This document shows positions 48,561 through 60,000 of a stretch of 64,000 nt of DNA, one piece after another (position 1 is the stretch's first letter; every line of letters starts with the position of its first letter). The notes beneath the pieces were generated by a model. That model was given only the letters and a program-made list of their open reading frames with translations. It had not been told where the DNA came from and ran no database searches. The stretch spans positions 1,451,538 to 1,515,537 of the forward strand of contig JAREIK010002645.1 of the NCBI GenBank assembly GCA_029783825.1, written 5' to 3'. A program made the position numbers and the translations under genes. Source of the stretch: Sapria himalayana. Its lineage: Eukaryota; Streptophyta; Magnoliopsida; Malpighiales; Rafflesiaceae.

Positions 48561-49098
48561 GGATATTTAGGACACTAGCAACATCTTTAAATATATTTAT
48601 GATGATGATGACTTCCTACATCTTCATTTGTACTATCATATTGCAGATATTTATTCATCATTGATAATTTTGGTTTTATGTCATACTCATTATTGATCAC
48701 TATCTTCAGTGATTTTTGCACTTTTGTGATTTCTTTATTAATGACTAATGTAAAATATATGTAATATATGCTGTATTTGATATTGGATTGAATTGCACTT
48801 GTTGTTTTTTTCAATTTGGAATTTAATGTTTTTTTTTTTGAAATTTTATTTATGTATTAATTTTATAATTTAAATAAAATTAAATAGTAAAAAATTATAT
48901 TAGGTTATATTCTTAGGTTTGGAAATTTAGAATTGGGGCCAAAAAAGTGTTATTAAATCAGCTCGAGCTAGTCTGACTAGCATGACTCGCTTTAGGCCTA
49001 ATACGACTTAGCACTATGCGGGCCAACCATGTCGTGCTAAGTTGGCTGGCTAGTTTACATGCTTTGTTTAGCACGACATGACTTGTTTGACATCTCTA

Positions 49099-49929
49099 AG
49101 TTAATCATGTGCCAAATTACTGGTGGCTTGGACTGGACGTTGCATTGATTGTTAGCATTAGTAGTCTCATATTGGCCTTTGGCTCTTTTGCTGTGACCCC
49201 CAGTTGACATTAGCTAGTTAGGAAGTGTCATGTGGGCCATGCCACTATTTTATGCTTGCATGCTAGGCTCGTGGGTTATGCCTGGCACAACTTTTGGTCT
49301 GTGCGGTTTCGACATGACATGACTTATGTTGATTTTAGCACAACTGAATCGGGCCATGTTGCATTGTTATTCTATTGGACATGACATGACATGAATATGA
49401 TATGATTATTAGTTAGAAACCTTTCGTTGTTATTCTATTGGATTGAAAGGCTTTGAGGATTATTATATTTGATTTTGAGCAGAATGATTTGTATGTGTTT
49501 TTTTTTTGATTTTTAGAAATTTTCATTTTCAATTTAGTCATCTATCTTTTGTCAAGTTGAAAATTTTGAATCATAATATAAAAAATATTTCTAAATTAGA
49601 TTATGAGATTTCTCAGATAGTAAAATATATCCTAGCTTCTTCTCTTATCCAAAATATCTGTGTGGATAAAAATTTATTCAATTTGATTCATTTAGATATT
49701 TTGTGACATAGTAAGTGAGATTCAAAATGACTTAGATATTTTATAACTTTTATCTATGATAGTATAAAAAAATTGAGATATTTAATAACTTTTGATGAGA
49801 ATACTCATTATATTTAGACTTTTTATTGAAATAGATGATAGAAATATATATTTTTTTCAATTATTTTATAAAATGATTAAAAATTTATTTTATAAAAATA
49901 TTAACATGAAAAGAAGTGACAATATTCTT
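49099..49929. other. hAT-like GC-rich stretch and AT-rich spacer before copia C
   Basis: 49120-49420 has words typical of the hAT terminal regions (GTGGGCCATGCC, GACATGACATGACTTATG) and may be the left end of relic E3. 49506-49706 is a 66-codon + frame without recognised motif. Confidence 0.35.
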
Positions 49930-50114
49930 AGAAGAAACTTAAGTCATAAATAAAAAATTTGATACACAAGAATAGGAAATTTATTGAATAACATATAATC
50001 AATGCTTGTATATAATTAGCTTTTATCTAGGTATAGCTCACATGTTGATTACCTTCAATAATAAAAAAATCAAAAAATATACCGACAACAAATTAGAAAC
50101 TAGGGGTTGAATAT
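49930..50114 (-). repeat. copia C 3' LTR
   Basis: Pairs with 51911-52091. Shared CATAAATAAAAAATTTGATACA / TATAAATAAAAAACTTAATACA-type start, TGAATAACATA and CAACAAATT.GAAACTA. Confidence 0.7.
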
Positions 50115-50650
50115 TTCATAGCAAACTAGTATGTAAAGATCTAGAATATTAAGCTTGAAGAAAAAAAATATAAGTTGAGGTCTCTTTAATATCTTCATGA
50201 AGATGTTTATTGATTGGTTTGTTGTCTGAATATAAGCTATAGCAATAGTTTCATCCTAAATTTTTTTATGAAGAAGAATTATCCACCTAAATGTATTTTA
50301 TTTGTTTCTGAAAATTAAATTAGAGGTTGCATGCCTCTTTACTTAATTATCATAATAAAAAGTAACATGAGAAGAAAATAAATCAATGATATTTTTGAGT
50401 AGGTGTTAAATGCAATGTGTCTTACTAGTAATTATTATTATCGATTGAAAACTCCCCCGCATAGAATCTCAATATATCTAGTTTATTATTTTTTTAGGAT
50501 TTAAAATTATCATGAAGAAAAGTACTACAAACCCATAGATATTTTTTTTTGTGTAGTTTGAGGTGCAACTAGAATCTAGATGTTCTGCTAATTTTAAGTG
50601 TTCGTGATTACTGAAAAAGATTTCAAGTTAAGAGAATTTTTTATGTCAAA
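50115..50650 (-). pseudogene. copia C: RNase H remnant
   Basis: Minus-strand text SFSNHEHLKLAEHLDSSCTS corresponds to LLFxKHGHLxxxGYTDADWA, and a downstream DETIAIAYIQTTNQSINIF segment to LDxGxIxxxYIPTxxQxADIF, the end of copia RNase H. Collinear with 30017-30346 of copia A. Broken by stops. Confidence 0.62.
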
Positions 50651-50739
50651 ATATAAAGAACTATTTCAATGTGAATGTATTAAGAAAAATTTAAGAAATA
50701 ATTAATTATATTGAAAGTTATATATGGTCTAATAATGAT

Positions 50740-51363
50740 TAGGGTGCTAATGATTCACGAGCTACTCGAACTTGACTTAATCAAAACTAGGTCAAAACTT
50801 GACTAGAGTATGCTCGTTTATAAATGTTAACGAGTTGGGTCGAACAACTTGTTACTTGACTCGAAAAGCTTGCGAAAAACTTGAATATTTTTATATATAA
50901 AAATTTAAAAGTTTTTTTTATTCTATATCTATACTTTATGAGATGTCATAAATAATATATTTCTATTTTTTTATTTTTAAATTATTATAGATTTTTATTA
51001 TTTATTTGTTTATAAATATATTTATTATAAATATAATTTATTTTCTTTAAAGAAAAGATATAACAGAATTGAATATTATTTAATAAATTATATTAATAAG
51101 TTAATATTATAAATGTGATATATATATATTCTATCCATCGATTTTCCTAAAGTTGAATATATAATAATTAGGGATGCTAATGAAACGATACAACTTGCGA
51201 GCTACTTAGACTCGACTAGATCAAAATTCGGTCAAACTCAACTTGAGTAAGCTTTTGCTTGACTCGAAATGTTAACGAGTCGACTCAAGCTTGACTTGAA
51301 ATATTAATGACTTGACTTGAACTCAGTTGAACTCGAACTCGATTCACATCATTATCATCCCTA
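50740..51363. mobile_element. hAT-type MITE with 8-bp target duplication
   Basis: Starts TAGGGTGCTAATGA and ends TCATTATCATCCCTA. Flanks ATAATGAT (50732-50739) and GTAATGAT (51364-51371) match at 7 of 8. A second left terminus, TAGGGATGCTAATGA, occurs at 51169, so the unit may be a tandem or one element inside another. The body is rich in ACTCGAACTTGACT-like words. Confidence 0.75.
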
Positions 51364-51910
51364 GTAATGATTATATATTTTAATCTTACCTATGATTTTC
51401 TTGAAAGAATTATAATCAATTGAATGAGTCGCATCAGACAACAAATTAGTATCCAAGTCTATTAGAGTATCACTTGGAGGCAACCCAACAAACCAATGTC
51501 AATTAGTGTATGTGCCACATACCTTCTTCGTGATAACACAATGCCCCTCATGTAGTAAGCTATCTATAACCCAAGAATATACTCAGGCCTCTCCACATTT
51601 TCTTTCTGGAATTGTGATAGAAAATATTCATTAAGTTGAATTATTCCTAACTTATCATCTCTTTTAATTTGATTTTTTATACTTAATTAAAATTGTGCAC
51701 ATAGGGCTTGATATGCTTATTTTTTCTCTTTTGTGTTTGTTGGGATTGAAGGGGATAAAGAATGAAGGAGCATTATGGGTGCCTTTTTTATTGAAAAAAT
51801 ACTTGCTATAGTGCACATAGGGTTTAACATGCCTATATAGTTATAGTGTACATATTCTTATTCTAGGAACCCTAGACTTTGCATCTCTAAAATTTTTGGC
51901 TCTAATATCA

Positions 51911-52091
51911 TGAATAAACCTAAGCTATAAATAAAAAACTTAATACACTAGCATAGAAAACTCAATGAATAACATACAAGTGGTACTCTCATATAATGAG
52001 TTAAAGGATTAGGACAATTTACTTGTTTAATGCTTCTATCAATAATAAATAAAGCAAAAGACAACAAATTGAAAACTAAAGAACTACAACA
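51911..52091 (-). repeat. copia C 5' LTR
   Basis: 181 bp, minus strand TGTTG start, adjacent to the primer-binding site at 51899-51910. Confidence 0.72.
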
Positions 52092-52599
52092 CTCTTAAAC
52101 ATATATTTGATAGCTTTATTAATTATGATATCATTTATGAGATAATCCATGATATTTCTTGTATTATCATATCCTAACAAAATAAGAATGCAAAAAGCAA
52201 AAAATATGTATTTAATTGTGATGATTAGAATATTTCTTTATAGTAGAAGTATTCCAAGATGACATTGTGTTGATTCAATTTTAATTATTAATTACCTAAT
52301 CAATTAGATATTTTTCTTAGTTTTGTCATATTATATATATTTTTTGTTTTTATATAATTTTTATAGATTGTTTAGTTGGATTTCCAAAATATGTGAGTAT
52401 TTTTTTTCTTCTCTATCTTTCTTTAAAACGTGATAAGATAACACACATTTTGTTAAAATGTATATTTTTTAGTTATTGAATTACTTAAAAAGGATATATG
52501 TATTACTTTCATGAGACGTATAGAATACTAATAAATATTAATATTTTTTAGAGTATAATTTATTTTTTAAAGAGTCTAGACCAAGTAAGAATTTTGAAA

Positions 52600-55010
52600 T
52601 GATATCTGAAGCTATTACTATTTCATACTATCTTGTAATCTTTTTTGGTCTTCAACTAGGAGCGATAATTACTATTTAATTATTTTTGAATTTATTGGAT
52701 TATATTATGATTATTTTTCTCTAGAATCTTTATATGTATCAAAAAATATAAAAGAAATCATTTATATTTTTGATGAAGAGGATGAAGTTCCTTGGGGAAA
52801 AATCATTTTTTTTGTCCAAATCAGATACCACTTTCATATTCCATTCCAGTTCTAACTCCAAATGAGTTGATAGTGGTGAAAATTAAAAACTTTGATCTTC
52901 ATATTTATTTCAAAAGAAAAAAAATTACTTAGCCTTTTCAAAATCAATAAAAAATATTTTTGAGAAGTTAGAAGATCTTATATGTAATTCTTTTGATTTT
53001 GATATTTTAATTATTTTTAGAAAGAAATATGCGAGTTGTACTCAACATTATATCTCATAGAATTTATCGTACTAGGATGTTAAACATCTTTGGAATTCTA
53101 TATATTCTATTATTGGATTCATATTTTGATTATCAATATGTAATATGTAATAAAATTGATGTAATAATAATAATTAATGAATCACAATGGGATATAAAAT
53201 ATTTCTTTTTAAAATTCATAAACATCTTTTATAATATGATGAATTTGTGTTCGCTTGTATATTTTTTCATAACATGTATTATACTTAGCTGCATGTATAA
53301 TGTGAGTAGTGTCTTTTAATCAACATAGAGAATATCTATTTTTTGGGGACATGATAACTATTAAGATGTAAAGAATATATTTTAATATAAATACTTTATT
53401 TTTTTTGTTTATTGCTTAATTATCTGTATGAATCATAAAGTTAATGTCAATTGGGTATAAACACTATTAAATTCATATCCACTTGTGTGAACTGTCCAAA
53501 ATAACAAGATGGTAGGATTTATGAATATTTAGATAACTAATTTAAATATTATAAAAAAAATATGATAGTTTCAGTGTGTTTTCGAACATGAAGTTTGATA
53601 TCATATTTAAAGATAATGACTTTTTGTATTCAGTTAACTAGGAAAGTAGGGATAGATGATAAGAAGTTCTGTTGAATATGAGTAAATTGTTGAGATACTT
53701 AAAATACTGATTACTATTCTATCTTGCCTTGTAATGATCAATTTTAAAATATTGAGTTGATATAAATCATAAGAATTATTATTTTTTAATATTATATACA
53801 ATGACATATAATTTACTTACTCTTTTGATGTTTATCATAATATCACAATTTTTTTTCTATGATTGTTAATTGTAATTTTAGATAGAAGGATGACACTTCA
53901 TTATAGATAGAGGTGTCACACGTGCCGGGCCGGGCCGGCCTGGCACGAGGCACGACACGGTTCAGCCGTGCCTGGGCCGGCCCGACATGGAAAAAATCCG
54001 TGCCCGGGCCCGTGCCTGGCCCGGCACGGTTCGGCCCGCGGCACGGAAAACCGGCACGGGTTTATCCCTTGCCGGGAGCCCCGTGAGTCCGACCGCATGC
54101 TTCCCCTCCCGCAAAAAAAGACCGCGGGTCGGGTCTAATTCGACCCGACCCGCGGTCCCCCGTTTCCCGAACCGCTCGGACAGGTTTGCCTGAGCGGGCC
54201 AGGGGAGGCACGGCACGGTAGCACGATCGTGCTCGTGAAAAACGGGCCGTGCAGTGCCGGGCCGGCCCGTTTGACACCTCTAATTATAGATATTATTGAA
54301 GTTTTCTCATACTTAAAAGATTGTGAGAATTCATGATTGAGTCTTTAAGATAAAATCTAAAAGCTGCAAGTTGATAATAATAGACATGAAAATAATAAAC
54401 CAAATCTTGAAGTGGCAATGATATGAATCATACATAATGATTATGATACTATTGCTGCCCAGTAGTGGATTTTATAGTACAATTTTTTTAATATTTTTTA
54501 ATTATATATATTTATATTTTAGATTTTATTTTTTTAATGTATTTTTGATATTCATATTCATATATATTTTATTTGTAGTTCAAACTTTAAAATTATGAAT
54601 TTTTTATAATGTTATTTTTTTTTTAAAATATTTCTTATATGCATACATACATTTATAGGCAATAGGTGAGAGTGCTAAGGCCGTAATTCAAAATAGCCCG
54701 GAGTCCTAGACTACAACGGCACAACCAGATGTGAGCTAGGTTGGGCCTAAACCGGACCTGGATATCCAGTCCATTCTCCAGTGAGCCAAACCAATACCAT
54801 TTCTAGCCAATAGGCTAGGGCTAGGACAATCTAGCTTGTGCCTCTGCTCTCTGCCTCTGTGGCCAGCATGCGGATAACTCAGGTTAGCTAGGGCATACCC
54901 ATGCCAGGTTTTAACCTGGGTTGTACCTGACTGCCTTTGTTTGTCATCGGGCCAGCACGACATAGTGGCCTGATTGGGCTCGAAAAAATGGGCTATCTAA
55001 GCTCATTTTT
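52600..55010 (+). mobile_element. hAT transposon relic E3 (right part)
   Basis: 53.0-53.9 kb and 54.3-54.45 kb align with element E at 35.7-36.6 kb and with E2, including the dimerisation region. A GC-rich block at 54.66-55.0 kb with GGCCTGATTGGGCTCG resembles the terminal regions. The left part is uncertain because copia C lies next to it; ends are approximate. The MITE at 53908-54282 is nested in it. Confidence 0.5.
53908..54282. mobile_element. very GC-rich hAT MITE, perfect 8-bp target duplication
   Basis: 375 bp. Begins TAGAGGTGTCACACGTGCC and ends CCCGTTTGACACCTCTA. ATTATAGA flanks it exactly on both sides (53900-53907, 54283-54290). The body is far richer in G+C and CpG than the surroundings, with CGGGTCGGG / CCCGACCCG inverse words that would fold. 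Overlapping open frames on both strands are artefacts of the composition. Confidence 0.92.
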
Positions 55011-55265
55011 TTCAAGCAAATGAGCTTAGATGCATTGTGTGTCGTCGGCTGTTTGTTACCTTTATTTCTAGCAGAGTCATCTTTCTGGTCGATTAATCAT
55101 ACATATAAATATTAAAAAAAGAGAGAAAATAATACTATAATTTTATTATTTAATAAAATAATTAATGAAAAAAAGAATTTTGAGGAAATTATTCTATATT
55201 TAAAATGTGAGTCAAAAGAAAAAGTTTAACATTGTTATTGTCATGTCCTTTGACTCACACAATGG

Positions 55266-55504
55266 TGTTGTTGATATGTAGTTTATTTTTTATTATTTTA
55301 TTTGTTTTTTCTTTGTGTGGGAGCACTCCACATGTGGACTCCTCCAAATTATATAAATAAATAAATATATATATATATATAATTTTTGTCGAATTCAAAA
55401 TTACTTTTTTTATTAATAAAATTGTTTACCTTTTTGTTCTATTCTCCTTCATATTTCTTCTTCTTGAAGTTGTATCCCCAACTCTAATAAATTGTCGTTG
55501 AACA
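55266..55504 (+). repeat. element F 5' LTR
   Basis: Homologous by eye to element D LTRs at 31119 and 38577. Includes a TA microsatellite at about 55363-55382 and a pyrimidine-rich CTTCTTCTTG stretch before its end. Confidence 0.58.
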
Positions 55505-55769
55505 TGGTATCAAAGGGGTTTCAATGTGGTGGTGGCGGTATTCAGGTGGATGGGTCACAACATACCCTTAGGCATGCTGATGATTGTAATGGCATGTGCT
55601 TTGCGGCAACAATGGTAGCTTTGTCATACTGTAATACTAAAATATTTATTCGTGTTTATTATGGTTATCACTTGGTGTTTTGTGGACATTTGACTTTTGA
55701 CAGACATGTTTTTTTGGTGTTCAAAAATGTTTTTGAGGCACATGATGGCAAACCTTATGGCTGCCAACA

Positions 55770-57905
55770 TGACATCATTGATACGTAACCCAACTTGTAG
55801 TTCTTTAGTGTTTTTTGGTGTTACGTGGCATCATAGTGTATGAATAATCTTTTTTTTTTTTTAAGTGTCTTAGAAATTTGTAGAAAATCATGTTATGAGA
55901 TAAAAAAGAAGAAAATAATTAGAATCAATGTAGGACTACTGGAAATAACCCAAATGGATGCTGAGGACAGTTATTTACTCAATTTGTGTTATGTTGGTAA
56001 AGATTTGATTTATTGTCCAAAATTATGTAGGTCACTTATTAGATTGTATATTTCAAGCTTATACTAATAAACGAACAATTAGTAGCGGACTTATATAGTT
56101 GATTGATCCTAATATATTGACTGTGTTTGACTAATGCTATATTAGTAAGAAAGTCTAAGACTCAGTTATTTTGATTTATACTTTGAGAATATTTTTTTTA
56201 TATAATGATATTACTCATTTGTTGATATACAGATTGACATATCATGATGAGATGTTTATTATGTGACTTGGACATAATTGTAAGAGTGTATTATTGGTGT
56301 GATATGTGACAATATTGATACTGAACCTATTTCATGGTTCTTTAGTGATTTTTGGTAATACCTGGCATCAAACAGTGTATGCGTATCCTTTTTTGTAAGT
56401 ATGTCAAAATTTTGTATACAATTATGTTGTGAGATAAAAAAAAAGGAGAAAATGATCGGAATGAATGTTCGACAAATGAGGATAATCCAATGGATATTAA
56501 GGGCAGATATGTACTCTCTTGGTGCTATGTTGGTAAAAATTTGGTTTGTGGCCTAAAATTATATGGGTCACTTATTGGTAAATAAACTATAGACTGAGAT
56601 TGTATGATAGTGGACCTATTGTAATTGATTGATTCCAACATGTTTAGTGTGTTTGACTCATATGATAATTATAAGAAAATTTGAGATTTGATTATTTTGA
56701 TTTATTCTTTGAGAATATTTTTTTTTATGATGGTTTTACTCGGTTCTTGATGTGCAGATTGAGTGACCATGATAAGATCTCACATTATGCGACTTAGACA
56801 TTGCTGTTGGAGTGTATTGTTGGCGTGATACGCGAAAACATTGATATTAAACTCCATTCATGGTTCTTTATTGTTTTTTGGTGTTATGTGACATTGGGCA
56901 GTGTGTATGTATCTTTTTTGTAAAATCATGGTGGAGATTTGTATAAAATTATGCTGTGAGATAAAAATGGGAGAAAATGACTAGAGTTATTGTAAAACTA
57001 TGGGATAATCCAATGGATGTTGAGGGTAGATTTTTACTCACTTTGTGCTATGTCCGTAATGATTTGATTTGTGACTCAAAATGATTTGATTGAGATTGAC
57101 AAATGAATAATGATTGACAAACAACTAGTAGCGAACCTATGATAGTTAATTGATCATGACATGTCGAGTATATTTAGCTCATGTGATACTTGTAAAATAT
57201 AGTCTAAGATTTGGTTATTTTAATTTATTCTTTGAGGATATTTTTTATATGATGATATTATTTAGTTGTTGACGTGTAAATTGATTGATCAGGATGAATT
57301 GACTTATTATGTGACTCAGACATAGTTGTGGGAGAGTATTATTGGTGTGACACACGAAAACATCGACACATAACCTGCCTCGTGGTTTTTTAGTGTTTGT
57401 TGGTGTTACTTAGAATTAGACAATATATGTGTATCATTTTTTTTACAACATATTAGAAATTTGTATAAAATCATGTTGTGAGATAAAAAAAAAGGAGAAA
57501 ATGACTGTAATCAATGCAAGACTACTGGGGACAATCTAATATATGTTGAGACAAATATATATTCCCTTTGTGTGATGTCATAAATGTTTGGTTTGTGTTC
57601 CAAAATTATGTGGGTTATTTATTGAAAAATAAATCTTAGATTGAGTCTAATAAATGGATGATAAATGACGAACGCCTACTAGTGGACCTATGATAATTGA
57701 TTGATCCCAATATGTTGAGTACCTTTGGCTATTGTGTTATTTGCAAGAAAGTGTGAGACTTGGTTATTTCCTTTTATTCTTTGGGAATATTTTTGTATAT
57801 GATGTTAGTTTTTGACGTACAAATTGACTGACCAGGATGAGGTCTCATTAAGCGACTTGGATGCAATTGTAAGAGAGTATTATTGGTGTGAGACACATAT
57901 CGATG
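55770..57905 (+). repeat. tandem array, four units of about 520-545 bp
   Basis: Unit starts near 55770, 56312, 56838 and 57359. Each unit repeats GGTTCTTTAGTG.TTTTTGGT, GTATCCTTTTTT, AAATTTGTATAAAATCATGTTGTGAGATAAAAA-type, GGAGAAAATGA and TTGATTGATCC..ACATGT. The following TTATTCTTTGAGAATATTTTTT and GGAGTGTATTATTGGTGTGA blocks also recur. Copies have diverged and carry stops in all frames. Confidence 0.85.
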
Positions 57906-58382
57906 GATCAAATGGCATACAAGAAATTTAGTGATCAAATTGATAGTATTTGTTACATGTATTTATTAGGAAAAGATATAAGCATTATTCGTTAGAGACT
58001 AGGAGGTTCATGATAAAAAACTCATAGTTTGCTATAATTTTATTATTTGTTTAAATGAATCATAAATCTTGTGACATAGTATATAAAGATATTATCGTAC
58101 CATAGATAGATGAAGAACCTTCAATTCAATTTACTTACTACCGGATCATTGGTCATGCTAGTAATATTTATTGGAAATTATAGCTAGAAAGGAGGTTGAT
58201 ATTTTTACATAGTATTGAGAGAAATAAACTTACTATCATGACTATCTGGATGTTCTCATAGAGTTCTCCCATCATAACTCTTCAACTTACTATAGATGAG
58301 TATAAATAACTTATCTCTAAATTAACATCAATTTTTTTTTTCTTTCAGATATACCTGATTGTTTCATTTGAAAACTTAATTT

Positions 58383-58955
58383 CATAGTTGTGAAAGACGC
58401 AAGGCGTACCAAGGCGCAAAGATCTTCTGGAGCTTAAAGGAGCAAGGCACCCTTAAGGTGCAACGAGGAGCTCCTATAGCACATCGCCCTTCCAAAAATA
58501 TTCTTACACCTCTCCACTAGCATATTGCGCGTCGCTCCTCGCTCCTTGTCCCTCTTATTGTAGCTTGTCGAGTAGCTCGATGAGGAGCTCCATGGAGCTC
58601 GACGAGCTCCCGTTAAGCTCCATGAATTGGTCGAGCTCCATTGAGTTCTTGTTTGAGTTCCAGGGGCTCGATGAGCTTGTGGAGCTCGACGGCAGCTCGT
58701 CGAGCTCCATGGATCATTTGGAGCTTGACCACGAACTCCATGCAGCTCATTGTCGAGCTTCTGGAGCTCGATGGATGGCAACCTGTATGGAAGCGTGCGT
58801 GTGGAGAGCTTTGTACCTCAGGAAAGGTGCACGCCTATTTTGCTATCTGTACGCCTATGTGAACTAGCTTTGCCCCGGCCAAGGTGAGGTACCATGTCTC
58901 CACCTCGCCTGTGCCTGAGCCTATGTGCATCTAAGGCACACCTTTCACAACTATG
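58383..58955. mobile_element. MITE with GAGCTC-rich core
   Basis: 573 bp. Terminal inverted repeats CATAGTTGTGAAAG / CTTTCACAACTATG are perfect over 14 bp. Flanks CTTAATTT (58375-58382) and CTTATTTT (58956-58963) match at 7 of 8, as for hAT. The core at 58560-58770 is a dense series of GAGCTC, GTCGAGCTC and GAGCTCC words, close to a degenerate tandem palindrome. Open frames (Ser/Ser-Thr and Glu-Leu rich) are products of this repeat. Confidence 0.85.
58560..58770. repeat. degenerate GAGCTC satellite-like tract
   Basis: About a dozen GAGCTC/GAGCTT words within 210 bp, separated by CATG, GACGA or GTCGA. Each word is self-complementary, so single strands would form many alternative hairpins. It lies wholly within the MITE at 58383-58955. 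Confidence 0.8.
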
Positions 58956-58963
58956 CTTATTTT

Positions 58964-59665
58964 AAACTCTTACATTATTTATACATGAACTAACACTCAT
59001 ATAATCGGTAATCTTATCATATTTTTATGGCTTGAGCAATAATTCACCATGATGTGGAGTTGAAACAATGCAAAAATAATCTTTGTTTTTTATAACTTTC
59101 ATTTCTTATCAATTAAGTGTGATGTGAGACACACATATCTAAGATTTTGGATAGAAGTTCACAAATCAGTAGTTAAAGATTTTTTGTGAAATTGATGTAT
59201 TAAATATCTCATTCAATATTTATCTCTCTTATAAATATATTTTAACGTAATCTTTTAAAAATCATAGTTTAGAATACTGGTTGAAATTTTAGTTGTAACA
59301 CTAAAAATTTTTTGATGAAATTTTCAACTAGAAGCACTATAATTACCTTGTAATAATTAATATAATGTTAAAATTTATTATTTATCATATTTGTTATATG
59401 AATACTTTACACACTTATCAAACTATCTGCAAAGTGTACTAGTTCTTGAGACCTTAAACATCTAAACATAAGATTATAGTAATTTTATGTTGCTTAATTT
59501 GTTTTATCACCTATCTTCTTTTTTAATTTAGTAAAATACTTCTAATTGCTAGATTTTAATTTATATGATTTTTTAAATAAAGACTTTTCTTTGAAGTTGC
59601 TATAGGTTTTTTTTTATATGTAAAATTTTTAATATCAAAATCTCTAAAATTTATTGTAACACCAA
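58964..59665. other. AT-rich DNA without recognised feature
   Basis: No exon, LTR or terminal repeat seen. Confidence 0.4.
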
Positions 59666-59669
59666 ACTA

Positions 59670-60000
59670 TTACATTCTTTGCTGAATACAATAAAAATAT
59701 CTGTCTTAATTTTCCTAACTATGCTCCTTGCATCTTGTGCTTTTCCTTTCATCCATCTGCGATTCCGTTCTCGTTATATGTGATATATTATCGCTGCCAA
59801 TATTGCTTTCTGGATATTGTTCTTGGTCGTATTCTGCAAGTATTTATCAAATAAGCTTTTAAGGGCTGCTGAAATGGAGCCATTTCTTCCGTGATTTCTG
59901 TCCAGTTCTTCAGTTCCTGTCGTATTGTCTTTGAAAAATTGCATTCAAAGAAAATATGTTCGAATGATTATGCACTAGGACAGAATTCGTAGTTCATATT
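59670..60000 (-). pseudogene. LINE (L1-type) reverse transcriptase C-terminal tail
   Basis: Minus-strand frames give HIFSLNAIFQR / FFECNFSKTI text, LKNWTEITEEM, and KAILAAIIYHI.RERNRRWM followed by KAQDARSIVRKIKTDI. This is the zf-RVT region and tail of plant LINE polyproteins (pattern HLFFECxFSxxIW ... AAxxYxIWRERNxR ... ARSIxxxIK). Frameshifts are present. The rest of the LINE is absent, as expected for 5' truncation, although the stretch downstream lacks an obvious poly(A). Confidence 0.75.

Larger units (their letters stand above)
45277..49098 (+). mobile_element. hAT transposon relic E2 (3.8 kb, collinear with E)
   Basis: Left end TAGAGGTATCAATTGTG, right end CTTGTTTGACATCTCTA. The interior is collinear with element E from the AAATCTAGCCATGTAAG / AAACTAGCCACATAAG block to the dimerisation region. 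A TIR-bearing MITE is inserted at 45804-46381. No convincing target duplication (CATATGTA / AGTTAATC), so one end may have been rearranged. Confidence 0.65.
49930..52091 (-). mobile_element. copia element C, internally deleted (minus strand)
   Basis: LTRs 49930-50114 and 51911-52091 are direct repeats. The 5' LTR begins TGTTGTAGTTC on the minus strand, and TGATATTAGAGC at 51899-51910 is its primer-binding site. Flanks TTCTT (49925-49929) and CTCTT (52092-52096) match at 4 of 5. Only the RNase H end (50115-50650) and about 0.5 kb next to the primer-binding site remain. A hAT-type element is inserted at 50740-51363. Confidence 0.72.
55266..57905 (+). mobile_element. LTR element F relic with tandem repeat
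   Basis: A 239-bp LTR (55266-55504, TGTTGTTGATATG to GTTGAACA) is followed by TGGTATCAAAGG at 55505-55516, ten of twelve matching the initiator-Met primer-binding site. The LTR is related to that of element D (GGAGCACTCCACATGTGG / GGAGCACACAACATGTGG). Downstream is a 98-codon + frame (55492-55788) with CGGGGIQVDGSQ, not recognised as gag, then a tandem array. No 3' LTR found. Confidence 0.55.

Noticed and set aside
49506..49706. 66-codon + frame as a small gene
   Set aside because: Low-complexity I/N/K/F composition in AT-rich DNA; no family and no splice or start context.
53916..54277. Several overlapping open frames on both strands
   Set aside because: They arise from the GC-rich composition of the MITE at 53908-54282; Arg/Pro/Ala-rich with no domain.
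55206..55262. TGTGAGTCAAA ... TTTGACTCACA inverted pair as a transposon
   Set aside because: Short pair with no target duplication; left as a simple hairpin next to the element F LTR.
58434..58867. Open frames on both strands rich in Ser, Leu and Glu
   Set aside because: Translations of the GAGCTC tract within a MITE, not genes.
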